A DNA stretch of 64,000 nt, taken from NCBI RefSeq assembly GCF_000227745.2, contig NC_018012.1, forward strand, positions 3,841,412 through 3,905,411. Reading direction: 5' to 3'. This DNA is from Thiocystis violascens DSM 198. Lineage in GTDB: Bacteria; Pseudomonadota; Gammaproteobacteria; Chromatiales; Chromatiaceae. Positions within the stretch are counted from its first letter, which is position 1, and each line of letters begins with the position of its first letter. The position numbers and the translations under genes are program-made. Below are positions 1-7,738 of this stretch, one piece after another. Under the pieces are notes generated by a model, which saw only the letters and a list, made by a program, of their open reading frames with translations, searched no databases and was not told the DNA's origin.

Positions 1-227
1 ACGCGCTGGCGCGCAAGGCCCTGTTGCGCAAGGTCCAGGCCCTGCTTGCCGACCAACAACTCCCCTGGTCCTACGCCGAGGCCATCGTGCGTCGTCAGCG
101 CGGCCTGAGCGCCGACACCCGCTGCCCGGTCGAGCTGATCGACGCCGAGCAGGCGCGCGGGCTGATCGCCGCGTTGTCGCGGCGCCAACGCAAAACGCGC
201 GCTGCCACGCCGGAGCCCACCGCATGA
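1..227 (+). CDS. gemA: GemA-like (Mu gp16, DUF1018) protein, C-terminal part
   Basis: The reading frame is open from the first bases, so the gene begins upstream of the window; the TTG at 24 is internal. The visible tail has the signature of the GemA/gp16 family: a leucine-rich stretch, then PWSYAEAIVRRQ, then an Asp-rich helix (LIDAEQARGLIAAL) and a basic end (RRQRKTR). In Mu-like phages this gene belongs to the early/middle region just before the middle regulator, and here it overlaps the start region of the Mor-type gene, which supports the call. GemA modulates host gene expression in Mu; that role is carried over from the family and not visible here. Only the last 75 or so residues can be judged. 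Confidence 0.75.
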   Translation, partial: ALARKALLRKVQALLADQQLPWSYAEAIVRRQRGLSADTRCPVELIDAEQARGLIAALSRRQRKTRAATPEPTA

Positions 228-259
228 GCGCGCTCCTCCACCCCCGCCCGGAGCCGTCC

Positions 260-694
260 ATGACCGATGATGATCTCTTCCCCGACCTGCTGCGCGACCT
301 GCCCGCCGCCGCGCTCGACACCCTGGCCGACGACCCCGCGCGCTGGCCCGCCGTGCTGGCCGGGCTCAGCGATTACGTGCTGGACGAGCTGCTGACCGGC
401 CTGCCCGCGACCGCCCCCGCGCTCGCCCGCCGCCTGGCCTACCGCGTCGTCGCCCGCATCATGCGCGAGCACGGCGGCACCCAGCTCTACATCCCCAAGG
501 GCGACGCGGTCCTGCGCGCGCTGCGCGACCTGGAGATCTGGAGCCGCTACGACGGCACCGTCGACGGTCCCGGCGGCCTCAACGCCCTCGCGCGCCGCCA
601 CGGGCTCAGCGCCGCCCGCGTGCGCGTGGCGCTGCGCCGCCAGCGCGACCTGCACCGCGCGCGGGTGCAGCCGGACCTTTTCGCCGGCCTGTAG
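260..694 (+). CDS. mor: Mor/C-family phage transcription activator
   Basis: This protein of 144 residues has the Mor/C layout: an acidic N-terminal dimerisation part, the conserved strand around TQLYIPKGDAVLRALRD, then a C-terminal helix-turn-helix (ALARRHGLSAARVRVALRRQ). In Mu, Mor activates the middle promoter and C the late promoters; only one such protein is seen here, as in some Mu-like siphophages where a single activator may do both. An ATG at 224 overlaps the gemA stop and would add 12 residues, but the ATG at 260 has a GGAG six bases upstream, so 260 is preferred. Its stop codon lies inside a 73-bp inverted repeat. It is the natural candidate to act at the three 55-bp repeated elements (2174, 11751, 18021); that is inference. 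Confidence 0.88.
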   Translation: MTDDDLFPDLLRDLPAAALDTLADDPARWPAVLAGLSDYVLDELLTGLPATAPALARRLAYRVVARIMREHGGTQLYIPKGDAVLRALRDLEIWSRYDGTVDGPGGLNALARRHGLSAARVRVALRRQRDLHRARVQPDLFAGL

Positions 695-763
695 GGTACG
701 CATCGCGTACCGTTCGTATCGGATCGCGCGGCGCTTGGGATCGGTACGCGATGCGTACCCTAC
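691..763. repeat. 73-bp MITE-like element with 21-bp terminal inverted repeats (copy 1)
   Basis: Positions 691-711 and 743-763 are perfect 21-bp inverted repeats (outer end GTAGGGTACGCATCG). The 31-bp middle matches, in reverse orientation, the middle of the element at 19500-19572 with one difference. The stop codon of the Mor gene lies in its left arm. It is too small to code for anything; it is either a miniature mobile element or a genome-wide intergenic palindrome. Confidence 0.85.
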
Positions 764-810
764 CGGCTGTAGAGGCCCGCGGCCATCCAGCGAAGGGGCA
801 AGTGGCAAGG

Positions 811-890
811 GGCAAGGGGCAAGGAAGAAAGTATCCTGAAGCCGTTCGTGGTGAGCTTGTCGAACCATGAACGGCTTCACGCGCCGAGGC
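811..890. repeat. Dispersed palindromic repeat with heptamer tract (copy 1)
   Basis: A GGCAAGG-type heptamer tract is followed by a palindrome whose arms are 839-852 (AAGCCGTTCGTGGT) and 864-877 (ACCATGAACGGCTT). The whole block, including about a dozen bases after the palindrome, recurs in opposite orientation at 11590-11705. This is REP-like intergenic sequence, not a gene. With the 73-bp element it fills the gap between the Mor gene and the Ash-like reading frame. Confidence 0.7.
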
Positions 891-978
891 CGCATCGGGA
901 CCGATGTTCGTAATCAGGAAAATTTGCCGTTTTCTTTTCGTTTTGACCGATTGACAACCGCCATCGCTCGGGCGTAGC

Positions 979-1188
979 GTGTCCCTCGTCGCGGCTTATC
1001 CGCGACCGGGGGTAGCAGCCCGAAGAGCAAAGAGCGCAACAGGCGCTCACCCGATGGCGCCTTTTTTGTGCCTGGTCCTTAGCCAAATTCCGATTTTGGC
1101 GGGCCGGGCGGGGGCATCCTCGGATGCGCCGGTTTACTCTTTGCCCGGTCTGCTAACCCCGCTCGGTCCGCCGCCCTCACACGTTTAG
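979..1188 (+). CDS. Ash/Icd-like leader reading frame upstream of the phage regulator
   Basis: The 69-codon frame contains the peptide pattern HPMAPF...LAGRAGA...APV...LPGLLTP. I recognise this from the Ash family of P4-like elements and from the leader found before many phage antirepressor genes. It ends 46 bases before the next gene. A GC hairpin with a run of six T (1042-1067) lies inside the frame and could attenuate transcription. Whether the peptide or the RNA is the functional product is unknown. The start is uncertain because no good Shine-Dalgarno sequence is visible. There is no signal peptide or membrane segment. Confidence 0.45.
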   Translation: MSLVAAYPRPGVAARRAKSATGAHPMAPFLCLVLSQIPILAGRAGASSDAPVYSLPGLLTPLGPPPSHV

Positions 1189-1201
1189 CAGCGTTGGCGG
1201 C

Positions 1202-1227
1202 GGTCTCTCAACTGTGCAAAAGAGACC
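1202..1227 (+). promoter_or_regulatory. Hairpin over the ribosome-binding region of the Rha-like gene
   Basis: GGTCTCT (1202-1208) can pair with AGAGACC (1221-1227). The right arm contains the only purine-rich stretch before the ATG at 1234, so folding would hide the ribosome-binding region. Its position directly after the Ash-like frame suggests translational coupling or control, which is inference. Confidence 0.4.
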
Positions 1228-1233
1228 TTCGTT

Positions 1234-1881
1234 ATGTCCAACCTGATCCTCACGCCGATCAACGGCGAACCCCGCATCCAAGACCTTCAGCTCGCCGAAC
1301 GCCTGGGCTTCGAGCGTCCGCGCAAGATCCGCGACCTGATTCAGCGAAACCTCGAAAAGCTCAGTCAAATCAGTGTTTGCCCCACCATGGGGCAAACCTC
1401 CGGAGAGCTTGGCGGACGCCCCACCAAAGCGTACTACCTCAACGAAAAGCAGAGCCTCTTCCTCTGCATGAAGGCCGACACCGTCAACGCCTTCGCGGTG
1501 CAGATGGAAATCATCGACGTCTACTCCGCCTATCGGCGCGGCGACTTAGCCTCGCCCGCTCAGCCGTCCGTTCCGGAGACCCTGACCTTTAGCGGCTCCT
1601 GGCAGGACTACGCCCTGTTCCTGGAGGCCAAGCACGGACGATCCTATCGCGCGCCCGCGCCCATCGCTCACGTTGCCGCCCCCGTCAAGCCCGGTCCGCG
1701 CCCCGTTACCCCCGAGGAGGCGGCCGAGGTGCTCGACCGTTTCACCGCTGGCGCATCGCGCTACGCCATCGGCAAGGCGCTCGGGCGCAACTCCCGGACC
1801 ATTAACCGCATCCTCGCCCGCGCCAACGCCGACCGCGCGCCGCAAATGGCGCTGCGTCTGCTGGCGGAGGGGCAATCATGA
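1234..1881 (+). CDS. Phage regulatory protein, antirepressor/Rha-like N-terminus with C-terminal HTH
   Basis: The protein has 215 residues. The N-terminal half (about 15-110) reads as the phage DNA-binding/antirepressor module: RIQDLQLAERLGFERPRKIR, a central YYLNEKQSLFLCMKA segment, and an ending in IIDVYSAYRRG. Residues about 150-205 form a second helix-turn-helix of resolvase/Hin type (TPEEAAEVLDRF, YAIGKALGRNSRTINRILARA). Such proteins act as regulators in temperate phages; the exact target is unknown. It follows an Ash-like leader and overlaps the next tiny gene by four bases (ATGA), so the two are probably co-translated. The location between activator and lysis genes is unusual for Mu itself, so it may be a moron acquired by the phage. 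Confidence 0.6.
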   Translation: MSNLILTPINGEPRIQDLQLAERLGFERPRKIRDLIQRNLEKLSQISVCPTMGQTSGELGGRPTKAYYLNEKQSLFLCMKADTVNAFAVQMEIIDVYSAYRRGDLASPAQPSVPETLTFSGSWQDYALFLEAKHGRSYRAPAPIAHVAAPVKPGPRPVTPEEAAEVLDRFTAGASRYAIGKALGRNSRTINRILARANADRAPQMALRLLAEGQS

Positions 1882-2042
1882 CCATCGCCGAGCATCTCAG
1901 CCCCGACGATGTCAACGCCGCCTTCCGCGCGGTCGCCGACCTGCTCGCCCCCGAGCGCGACCTGAGCGTGGTCAACCGCGACGAGCTGGGCACCCTGCTG
2001 CGCCTGCTCTGTCTCGTGCGCGAGCACCTTGAGCGCGCCTGA
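1878..2042 (+). CDS. Small phage protein, 54 residues, unknown function
   Basis: The ATG at 1878 overlaps the stop codon of the regulator (ATGA), and the frame encodes an acidic, helical 54-residue protein (MTIAEHLSPDDVNAAF at the start, LCLVREHLERA at the end). It has no Cys pair, signal or membrane segment. Tight overlap with the upstream gene and normal GC-rich codon use support a real gene. I do not recognise a family; it may be an accessory of the regulator. A 172-base stretch without a gene follows, holding a short hairpin (GGGCGACT/AGTCGCCC near 2063) and the first 55-bp element. Confidence 0.55.
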   Translation: MTIAEHLSPDDVNAAFRAVADLLAPERDLSVVNRDELGTLLRLLCLVREHLERA

Positions 2043-2173
2043 CAACCGACAACCGACAACTGGGCGACTGGAGTCGCCCCTACACCTGAAGTCGCCCCTT
2101 GCCCCTTGCCCCGACCATCACCCCGATTAACGTCCGCCCCCGCCACGCTCCGCCACCATCCGCACCCCCCGCA

Positions 2174-2228
2174 ACACTCACGCGCATTCACGGACGCCCA
2201 GCGGCGCGCCCGCCATGCTGGCGGCATG
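2174..2228 (+). promoter_or_regulatory. 55-bp repeated phage control element, copy A (before lysis genes)
   Basis: The element opens with ACACTCACGCGCATTC, continues GACGCCC, and closes with the dyad CATGC-N5-GCATG. The same sequence with identical 55-bp spacing occurs at 11751 and 18021. It lies 53 bases before the holin-like gene. Conservation of sequence and spacing at three operon starts points to a late promoter or activator site; the transcription start is not visible from sequence. Confidence 0.65.
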
Positions 2229-2281
2229 TGCCCCTCACCCCCCACCGCCCCGATCTGTCCGCCGCCGCCCCGGAGCCGACC

Positions 2282-2494
2282 ATGACCGCCGACACCCTTC
2301 TGCAATCCCTGCTGCGCGGGCGCCTGCTGGCCGCCACATCCGCGAGCGCGATCGTCGCGACCAGCACCGCCGCGAGTCTCGCGGGCACCGTCGACGAGGT
2401 GACCGCCGTGCTCAATGCGCTGCTCGCCGCCGTCTCGGCGCTGGCCGCCATCGCCTCGAAACTGCGCGAACTGCGCGGGCGCCCCGATGCCTGA
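2282..2494 (+). CDS. Holin-like small hydrophobic phage protein
   Basis: This protein of 70 residues has a hydrophobic, Ala/Ser/Thr-rich stretch (about 15-35) and a second hydrophobic helix (about 38-58: VTAVLNALLAAVSALAAIA), ending in a basic tail (KLRELRGRP). The ATG at 2282 follows a GGAG. It lies directly upstream of, and overlapping by eight bases, the endolysin gene, where holins usually sit, so a role in membrane permeabilisation for lysis is likely. The two segments are only weakly hydrophobic, so an unrelated structural role cannot be excluded. It is the first gene after control element A. Confidence 0.5.
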   Translation: MTADTLLQSLLRGRLLAATSASAIVATSTAASLAGTVDEVTAVLNALLAAVSALAAIASKLRELRGRPDA

Positions 2495-2969
2495 TGCCAG
2501 CGACGCCCCCGCGCGCCACGTCAACGCCGCCGGGCTGGCGCTGATCCAGCGCCACGAGGGCCTGACGCTGCGCGCCTATCGCTGTCCGGCCGGGGTCTGG
2601 ACCATCGGCTACGGCTCCACGCGCGACGTGACCCCCGGCCTGGTCATCGATCTGGCCGAGGCGGATCGACGGCTGCGCCAGGATCTGCGCGCCGCCGAGC
2701 GCGCGGTCGCGGCGGCCGTCCGCGTGCCGCTCAACGACAACGAATTCAGCGCCCTGGTCAGCTTCGTCTACAACGTCGGCGCCGCCGCCTTCGCCGATTC
2801 GACCCTGCTGCGTCGGCTCAACGGCGGTCAGCGTGCCGACGCCGCGCGCCAGTTCGCCCGCTGGAACCGGGGTGGCGGGCGCGTGCTGCCGGGCCTGATC
2901 ACGCGCCGCGCCGCCGAGGTGGCGTTGTTTCGCGCCCCGGTCACGCCCCCCTCGCCCCCCTCGCCCTAG
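2487..2969 (+). CDS. Phage endolysin (GH24 lysozyme)
   Basis: The protein has 160 residues and cleaves peptidoglycan at the end of infection. The GH24 catalytic pattern is present as E-x8-C-x5-T in HEGLTLRAYRCPAGVWTIGYG (Glu about 24), the variant in which Cys replaces the usual Asp. The later hallmark LNDNEFSALVSFVYNVG is also intact, followed by the LITRRAAEVALF end. There is no cleavable or arrest signal at the N-terminus, so release probably depends on a holin, presumably the preceding gene. The ATG at 2487 overlaps the upstream stop. Length is normal for the family. The C-terminus ends in a short Pro/Ser repeat. Confidence 0.92.
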   Translation: MPDASDAPARHVNAAGLALIQRHEGLTLRAYRCPAGVWTIGYGSTRDVTPGLVIDLAEADRRLRQDLRAAERAVAAAVRVPLNDNEFSALVSFVYNVGAAAFADSTLLRRLNGGQRADAARQFARWNRGGGRVLPGLITRRAAEVALFRAPVTPPSPPSP

Positions 2970-2976
2970 GACCGCC

Positions 2977-3420
2977 ATGCTCGCCTCCGACACCGCCTGG
3001 AAACTCGCCATCGATCTCGGGCAGTTCGTGCTGACCGGCGCGATCGGCGTCTATGTCTATTTCGCCAACCAAGCGCAGGCCCGGCGCGAGGCGCTGGAGC
3101 GTCTGGCCAGCCGGCTCGATCAGCGTCTCGACGTGCACGACACGCGCCTGATCGCCGCCGAGTCGGGCGTGTCGCATGCCTCCTCGCGCGAGAGTTGCGC
3201 GTTGCACACGGGGCAGTTGAACGCGCTGCGTCAGCTCATCGACGAGCGCCCCGGTCACGAGGATCTGAAGCGGGTGCATGCGCGGGTCGACAAGCTGGCC
3301 GAGCTGGTGGCGCGCATCGACGGGCGCCTGGAGGGCATCGACCGCAACCTCAACGGCATCGACCGCAATCTGCAACTGATCATCGAACAACTGCTGGACG
3401 CCTCCGGAGGCCGCCCATGA
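2977..3420 (+). CDS. DUF2730 (Mu gp25-like) membrane/coiled-coil protein
   Basis: This protein of 147 residues has one N-terminal membrane segment (about 10-30, LAIDLGQFVLTGAIGVYVYF) followed by long heptad-rich helices and a repeated motif near the C-terminus (RIDGRLEGIDRNLNGIDRNLQ). This matches the Mu gp25/DUF2730 family, found between lysis genes and terminase in Mu-like phages. Function is not established; a role as a spanin-like or packaging accessory has been suggested only by position. It overlaps the next gene by four bases (ATGA). Confidence 0.75.
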   Translation: MLASDTAWKLAIDLGQFVLTGAIGVYVYFANQAQARREALERLASRLDQRLDVHDTRLIAAESGVSHASSRESCALHTGQLNALRQLIDERPGHEDLKRVHARVDKLAELVARIDGRLEGIDRNLNGIDRNLQLIIEQLLDASGGRP

Positions 3421-3725
3421 CCGATCTCGGACACGGCTTCGCCGCGCGCCTGCGCGAGGATCGCCGCCTGCTCCTGCTGCGGATGCTGCAGACCCAGAAC
3501 GACTACACCGCCCACGAACACCTGTTGCGCGGCGGGCTGGCCGATCTCGGGCACCGCATCAGCGGCGACGAGCTGCGCAACCACCTCGCCTGGCTCGACG
3601 AGCAGGGGCTCCTCGTGCTCTCCGCCGGGCCGATCCAGATCGCCACCCTCACCCTGCGCGGCGAGGACGTGGCCACCGGCGTCGCGCGCCTGCCGGGCGT
3701 GGCGCGTCCGCCGCCGGGGCGCTGA
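3417..3725 (+). CDS. Mu gp26-like winged-helix protein (VpaChn25_0724 family)
   Basis: The protein has 102 residues and a winged-helix look: RLLLLRMLQTQNDYTAHEHLL, then ISGDELRNHLAWLDEQGLL, then ATLTLRGEDVATG and the typical ending ARLPGVARP. I recognise this as the small family that lies between the gp25-like and gp27-like genes of Mu-type phages. It may bind DNA during packaging or regulate late genes; no function is proven. The start at 3417 overlaps the previous stop, consistent with translational coupling. Confidence 0.75.
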   Translation: MTDLGHGFAARLREDRRLLLLRMLQTQNDYTAHEHLLRGGLADLGHRISGDELRNHLAWLDEQGLLVLSAGPIQIATLTLRGEDVATGVARLPGVARPPPGR

Positions 3726-3726
3726 C

Positions 3727-4308
3727 ATGGGGCGTATCAGCAGCATTTACGGCCTCCAGAAAGACCATCGCGACGAGCTGGAGACGCGGCTGCACGACGC
3801 CGGCTATGGCAGGTTGGATGAGCACGTCGAGTGGCTTCAGGGGCTGGGATATGACGTGTCGCGCAGCGCGATCCACCGCTACGTTCCGGCAGCCAAGAGC
3901 ATTAATCAGGTGCGTGAGCGACTGCGCGCGGCGGGCGCCGCCGCGTGCGCTGTGCTGGACGAGTCGGGGGTCGAGGTGGGCGCGGCGGCGCGGGCGATGC
4001 TGGCTGAAGCGCTTTTCCGCAAAACGGTTGACGAGGAGTTGTCGGCAGACGCTCTACACGCGCTCGCGGAATCCGTCGCACGCCTCTCGGGGCACGAGGT
4101 CAAGGAGCGCCAGTTAGACCTGTCCGCTCGGCGCGTGGAGCTTCAACAGGAACGCCTGCAACTGGAGAAAGAGCGGCGGCGCGACGCCGCCATCCAGCGC
4201 GAGGCCGCTGCCGCCAGTGCCGAGCGCGCCGAGGCGGTTGCCGTCAGCAAGGGGGTTTCCCCCGAGGGCATCGCCGCCTTGCGCGCGGCGATCATGGAGG
4301 GGGCGTGA
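3727..4308 (+). CDS. DUF3486 (Mu gp27-like) protein, probable small terminase subunit
   Basis: This protein of 193 residues has the gp27 features: an N-terminal MGRISSIYGLQ, a helix-turn-helix (EHVEWLQGLGYDVSRSAIHRYV, about 36-57), then a long charged coiled coil (about 120-175) before a short C-terminal helix. In Mu-like phages it precedes the large terminase and is taken as the DNA-recognition subunit of the packaging machine. It starts one base after the previous stop and overlaps the next GTG start by four bases. Confidence 0.85.
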   Translation: MGRISSIYGLQKDHRDELETRLHDAGYGRLDEHVEWLQGLGYDVSRSAIHRYVPAAKSINQVRERLRAAGAAACAVLDESGVEVGAAARAMLAEALFRKTVDEELSADALHALAESVARLSGHEVKERQLDLSARRVELQQERLQLEKERRRDAAIQREAAAASAERAEAVAVSKGVSPEGIAALRAAIMEGA

Positions 4309-4490
4309 CGGCGCGCCCCCACCCCCACCGCGGCGGCTGTCTGTTCTGCCGCCACTGGCACCAGCCCCGCCGCTGCGCCCATCCCGCCTATGCGCCGTTA
4401 CGCCCGCTGTGGAGCGAGGCACGCGACGACGAAACCCGCTGCGGAACGCGCGGGCGGCTGTGGGAGCCGTGCGGAGGCGCGCGTGTCTGA
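4305..4490 (+). CDS. Small Cys-rich phage protein (61 residues)
   Basis: A GTG at 4305 overlaps the stop of the gp27-like gene, and its own stop overlaps the terminase start by eight bases, so it is embedded in the operon. Cys residues form CLFCRHWHQPRRC plus a later RCG, a plausible zinc-binding set. No family is recognised. It belongs to a set of four tiny Cys-rich genes in this phage (also 7735, 8450, 10757). Confidence 0.55.
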   Translation: MTARPHPHRGGCLFCRHWHQPRRCAHPAYAPLRPLWSEARDDETRCGTRGRLWEPCGGARV

Positions 4491-6024
4491 CGCCGCCGTC
4501 CTGCTGCCCTATCAGATCCGCTGGTCGCAAGATCTTGCGCAGGTCAAATTGTGGGAAAAGTCTCGGCGCATCGGCGCCAGCTACGGCGAGGCCGCCGATG
4601 ACGTGCTGCACGCCAGCGCCAGCACTGGCGGCGGGGATGTCTACTACATCTCCTACAACCAGGACATGACCGCGACCTATATCGCCGACTGCGCCGCCTG
4701 GGCCAAGCGCTTCGACGCCGCCCTGGGGGCGATCGGCGAATCGGTGTTCAAGGCCGATAACGGCAAGGATATTCACGTCTTCAATATCCAGTTCGCCAGC
4801 GGCCACCACATCCAGGCATTCAGCAACAACCCGCGCAACCTGCGCTCCAAGGGCCGCCCCGGCGACCGCGTGGTGGTCGACGAGGCCGCGTTCGTCGACG
4901 ATCTCGACGAGCTGCTCAAGGCCGCGCTGGCGGTCACCATGTGGGGCGGCCAGGTGCGCATCCTCAGCACCCACAACGGCGCGGAAAGCCCGTTTAACCG
5001 GCTGTTGCAGGACGTGCGCGCGGGGCGTTTCGATTACGCGCTCCATCGCACCACGCTCGACGACGCGCTGGCCGACGGGCTCTATCGGCGCATCTGCCAG
5101 GTCACCGGCCAGGTCTGGAGCCCGGCGGCCGAAACCGCGTGGCGCGCGCAACTCATCCGCCGCTACCGCCCCAATCACGAGGAGGAGCTGTTTTGCGTCC
5201 CCTCCATGGGCGGCGGCGCCTATCTGCCGCGCGTCCTGGTCGAGTCCTGCATGCCCGAGGAAGCCGACTCCGGCCCGCTGCTGCGCTACGCGGGCGATGC
5301 CCGCTTCAACGCCCAGCCCGAGCGCGTGCGCGCGGGGATCGTCGCCGACTGGCTGTGCACGACGGTCGAGCCGCTGCTCGCCAGCCTCGACCCGACCCGG
5401 CGCCACGTCGCCGGGATGGACTTCGCGCGCTCCGGGGACACCACCGCCATCGTGCTGCTGGAGATCGGCGCCACCCTGCAGCGCACCTGGCGCGCCCTGA
5501 TCGAGCTGCACAACGTCCCCTTCGCCCAGCAGCGCCAGATCCTCCATCACTGCCTGACCCGGTTGCCGCGCTTCCAGGGCGCCGCGTTGGACGCCGGCGG
5601 CAACGGCGCGCAGATCGCCGAGGAGACCGCCGAGGCGTTCGGGCGTACCCGCATCCAGTGCGTGTCGTTCACCGAGGCCCTCTATCGCGACCAGTTCCCG
5701 CGCTACAAGGCGGCGCTGGAGGATCGCACGCTGACCCTGATCCGCCACGACGACGTGCTCGAGGACCACCGCGCGGTGGTGCTGGTGCGCGGGATTCCGC
5801 GCCTGCCCGCCGGCAAGACCGATGCCCGGGGCGAGCGCCACGGCGACAGCGCCATCGCCGGCCTGCTGGCGATGCTGGCCGCCGACGCCGATCCGCCGGA
5901 CATCAACCAGATCCAGACCGGCGGCGCGCGCGAAACCGCCGGGCTCGGCCTGGACGCCGCCGCGCCGGCGATCGCCGCCATCGGCTGGGGCACGGTCCCC
6001 AGCGGCACGCACTTCGGGGACTGA
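4483..6024 (+). CDS. Large terminase subunit (Mu gp28-like)
   Basis: The protein has 513 residues and drives DNA into the prohead. The ATPase half has a Walker A-like loop (EKSRRIGASYGEA, about 21-33) and a Walker B (DRVVVDEAAF, about 128-137), followed by an STHNG coupling motif. The nuclease half has acidic clusters (GMDFARSGDTTAIVLLE, ALDAGGNGAQIAEE) and a KTDARGERHGDSAIA end. The GTG at 4483 is chosen because GGAGG lies five bases upstream and the family starts near this point; an in-frame ATG at 4390 would overlap the upstream small gene extensively. Two bases-scale spacing to the portal gene shows tight operon structure. Confidence 0.9.
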   Translation: MSDAAVLLPYQIRWSQDLAQVKLWEKSRRIGASYGEAADDVLHASASTGGGDVYYISYNQDMTATYIADCAAWAKRFDAALGAIGESVFKADNGKDIHVFNIQFASGHHIQAFSNNPRNLRSKGRPGDRVVVDEAAFVDDLDELLKAALAVTMWGGQVRILSTHNGAESPFNRLLQDVRAGRFDYALHRTTLDDALADGLYRRICQVTGQVWSPAAETAWRAQLIRRYRPNHEEELFCVPSMGGGAYLPRVLVESCMPEEADSGPLLRYAGDARFNAQPERVRAGIVADWLCTTVEPLLASLDPTRRHVAGMDFARSGDTTAIVLLEIGATLQRTWRALIELHNVPFAQQRQILHHCLTRLPRFQGAALDAGGNGAQIAEETAEAFGRTRIQCVSFTEALYRDQFPRYKAALEDRTLTLIRHDDVLEDHRAVVLVRGIPRLPAGKTDARGERHGDSAIAGLLAMLAADADPPDINQIQTGGARETAGLGLDAAAPAIAAIGWGTVPSGTHFGD

Positions 6025-6025
6025 C

Positions 6026-7738
6026 ATGCTAACCCGCTTCAAAACCCTCTTCGCCCGCCCCGCCGTCGACCTGGCCAGCGCGGCGCGTCCGTTGTTTGAC
6101 GAGGTGGCGCCCATCGCGGGCGGCGCGGACATCACGCGCGGGATCGTCGACGGCCTGCCGCTGCTGGCCTCGCAAGACCCGCTGGCGGGGCGCGACGGCG
6201 GGCTGCCGCTCGATACCTACGTGGCCGCGCTGACCGATCATCAGGTGTTCAGCGCCCTGCAACAGCGCCGCCTGGCGGTGGTCAGCACCGAATGGGAGGT
6301 GCTGCCCGGCGGCACCCGGCTCGCGGACCAGAAAGCGGCCGAGCTGATTCGCGCGCTGCTCGCCGCGCTGCCCTGGGATCAGATCACCGCCAAGATGCAC
6401 CACGGCATCTACTTCGGCCAGGGCGTGGCGGAATGCCTGTGGATGCGCGACGGCGCCAGCGTGGTGCCGGAGGCCATCCGGGTGCGCGACCCGCGCCGCT
6501 TCGGCTACCGTCCGGACGGCGCCCAGGTGCTCCTGACCGCCACCAACCCGCTCGGCGACGCGCTGCCCGCGCGCAAGTTCTGGACCTTTCGCACCGGCGC
6601 CTTCCATGACGACGAGCCCTACGGCATGGGCATCGGGCACTGGATCTACTGGCCGGTGCAGTTCAAGCGCGGCGTGGCCAAGCTGTGGCTGATCAACCTG
6701 GACAAATACGCCAGCCCCACCGCCGCCGGGCATTTCCCGCCCACCGCCGGGGAGGACGAGAAGGCCAAGCTGCTGGCCGCCCTGACCGCCATCCGCAGTC
6801 AGGCCGCTATCATCATGCCCGAGGGCTACGACGCCGAGCTGCTCAGCGCCGGGCGCTCCGGCGCGGCGGATTACCGCGAGGCCGCCGGCTATTGGGACGC
6901 CGCCATCAGCAAGGTGATCCTCGGGCACAGCGCCGGCGCCGACAGCACGCCCGGGCGCCTGGGCGGGGAGGACAACGCCGGCGAGGTGCGCGCGGACCTG
7001 GTCAAGGCCGATGCCGACGTGCTCTGTGCCAGCGCCAATCTCAGTTGGGTGAAGTGGGTCACCGAGTGGTCCATCCCCGGCGCCGTGCCGCCGACGATCT
7101 GGCGGCGCACCGAGGAAGACGAAGACCTCGGCCAGCGCGCCGAGCGCGACGCCAAGCTCTTCGTTCTGGGCTACCGCCCGACCCTGGACCAGATCGTCGC
7201 GACCTATGGCGGGGATTGGGAGGCGGTGGGGGCGGGGACGGATGGCGCCGCGGGCGACGCCGGCGCCACGATTCCGCCGGAAGCCCTGAACGCTTACGCC
7301 ATGGGGATCGATCGGCTGGCCGCCCTGCTGCCGATCCCACAGCAATACATCCGCGACGTCGTGGGCATCCCCGCGCCGCGCGGCGGCGAGGCCGTGCTGG
7401 TCGCGGCGCCCAAGGAGTCCTTGGAAAGCGCTCGGGACATCAAGGACGGCAATGACCAGATTCGCGGCGCGCCCACGACGGACCTGGCCGCGCCCGCAGA
7501 CCCGCCGGACCCCATCGCTCGCCAACTTGAGCGCCTGGCGTTCGAGGCCGCGTCGCTGGTCGACGCCGGGCTGCTCGCGGTCATCCGCCGCGAGCTGGAC
7601 GCCGCGCCCGATCTGGCGACGTTTAACGCCCGGTTACTGACCCTGTATCCGGAGTTGAACGGCGCCGATCTGACCGAGTTGCTCGGGCAGGCATTCCTGG
7701 CCGGCGAACTGGCCGGGCGGGTGGAGGCCGACGCATGA
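6026..7738 (+). CDS. Portal protein (DUF935, Mu gp29-like)
   Basis: This protein of 570 residues forms the portal ring through which DNA enters the capsid. It has the DUF935 signatures: an N-terminal LDTYVAALTDHQVFSALQQR, a central YGMGIGHWIYWPVQFKRG and LWLINLDKYASP, the loop AISKVILGHSAG (about 294-306), and a C-terminal helical tail with RLAALLPIPQQYIRDVVGIP. It lies just after the terminase and overlaps the next small gene by four bases. Length and order match Mu-like phages. Confidence 0.9.
   Translation: MLTRFKTLFARPAVDLASAARPLFDEVAPIAGGADITRGIVDGLPLLASQDPLAGRDGGLPLDTYVAALTDHQVFSALQQRRLAVVSTEWEVLPGGTRLADQKAAELIRALLAALPWDQITAKMHHGIYFGQGVAECLWMRDGASVVPEAIRVRDPRRFGYRPDGAQVLLTATNPLGDALPARKFWTFRTGAFHDDEPYGMGIGHWIYWPVQFKRGVAKLWLINLDKYASPTAAGHFPPTAGEDEKAKLLAALTAIRSQAAIIMPEGYDAELLSAGRSGAADYREAAGYWDAAISKVILGHSAGADSTPGRLGGEDNAGEVRADLVKADADVLCASANLSWVKWVTEWSIPGAVPPTIWRRTEEDEDLGQRAERDAKLFVLGYRPTLDQIVATYGGDWEAVGAGTDGAAGDAGATIPPEALNAYAMGIDRLAALLPIPQQYIRDVVGIPAPRGGEAVLVAAPKESLESARDIKDGNDQIRGAPTTDLAAPADPPDPIARQLERLAFEAASLVDAGLLAVIRRELDAAPDLATFNARLLTLYPELNGADLTELLGQAFLAGELAGRVEADA

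Noticed and set aside
1042..1067. Hairpin followed by six T as an ordinary intrinsic terminator
   Set aside because: It lies inside the Ash-like frame at the conserved HPMAPFL codons, so coding constraint may explain it; kept only as a possible attenuator in that entry.
4114..6135. Very long open frame (673 codons) on the minus strand over the terminase
   Set aside because: It lies antisense to a clear terminase with intact motifs; long antisense frames are expected in GC-rich coding DNA, and its composition is low-complexity Gly/Ala/Arg.
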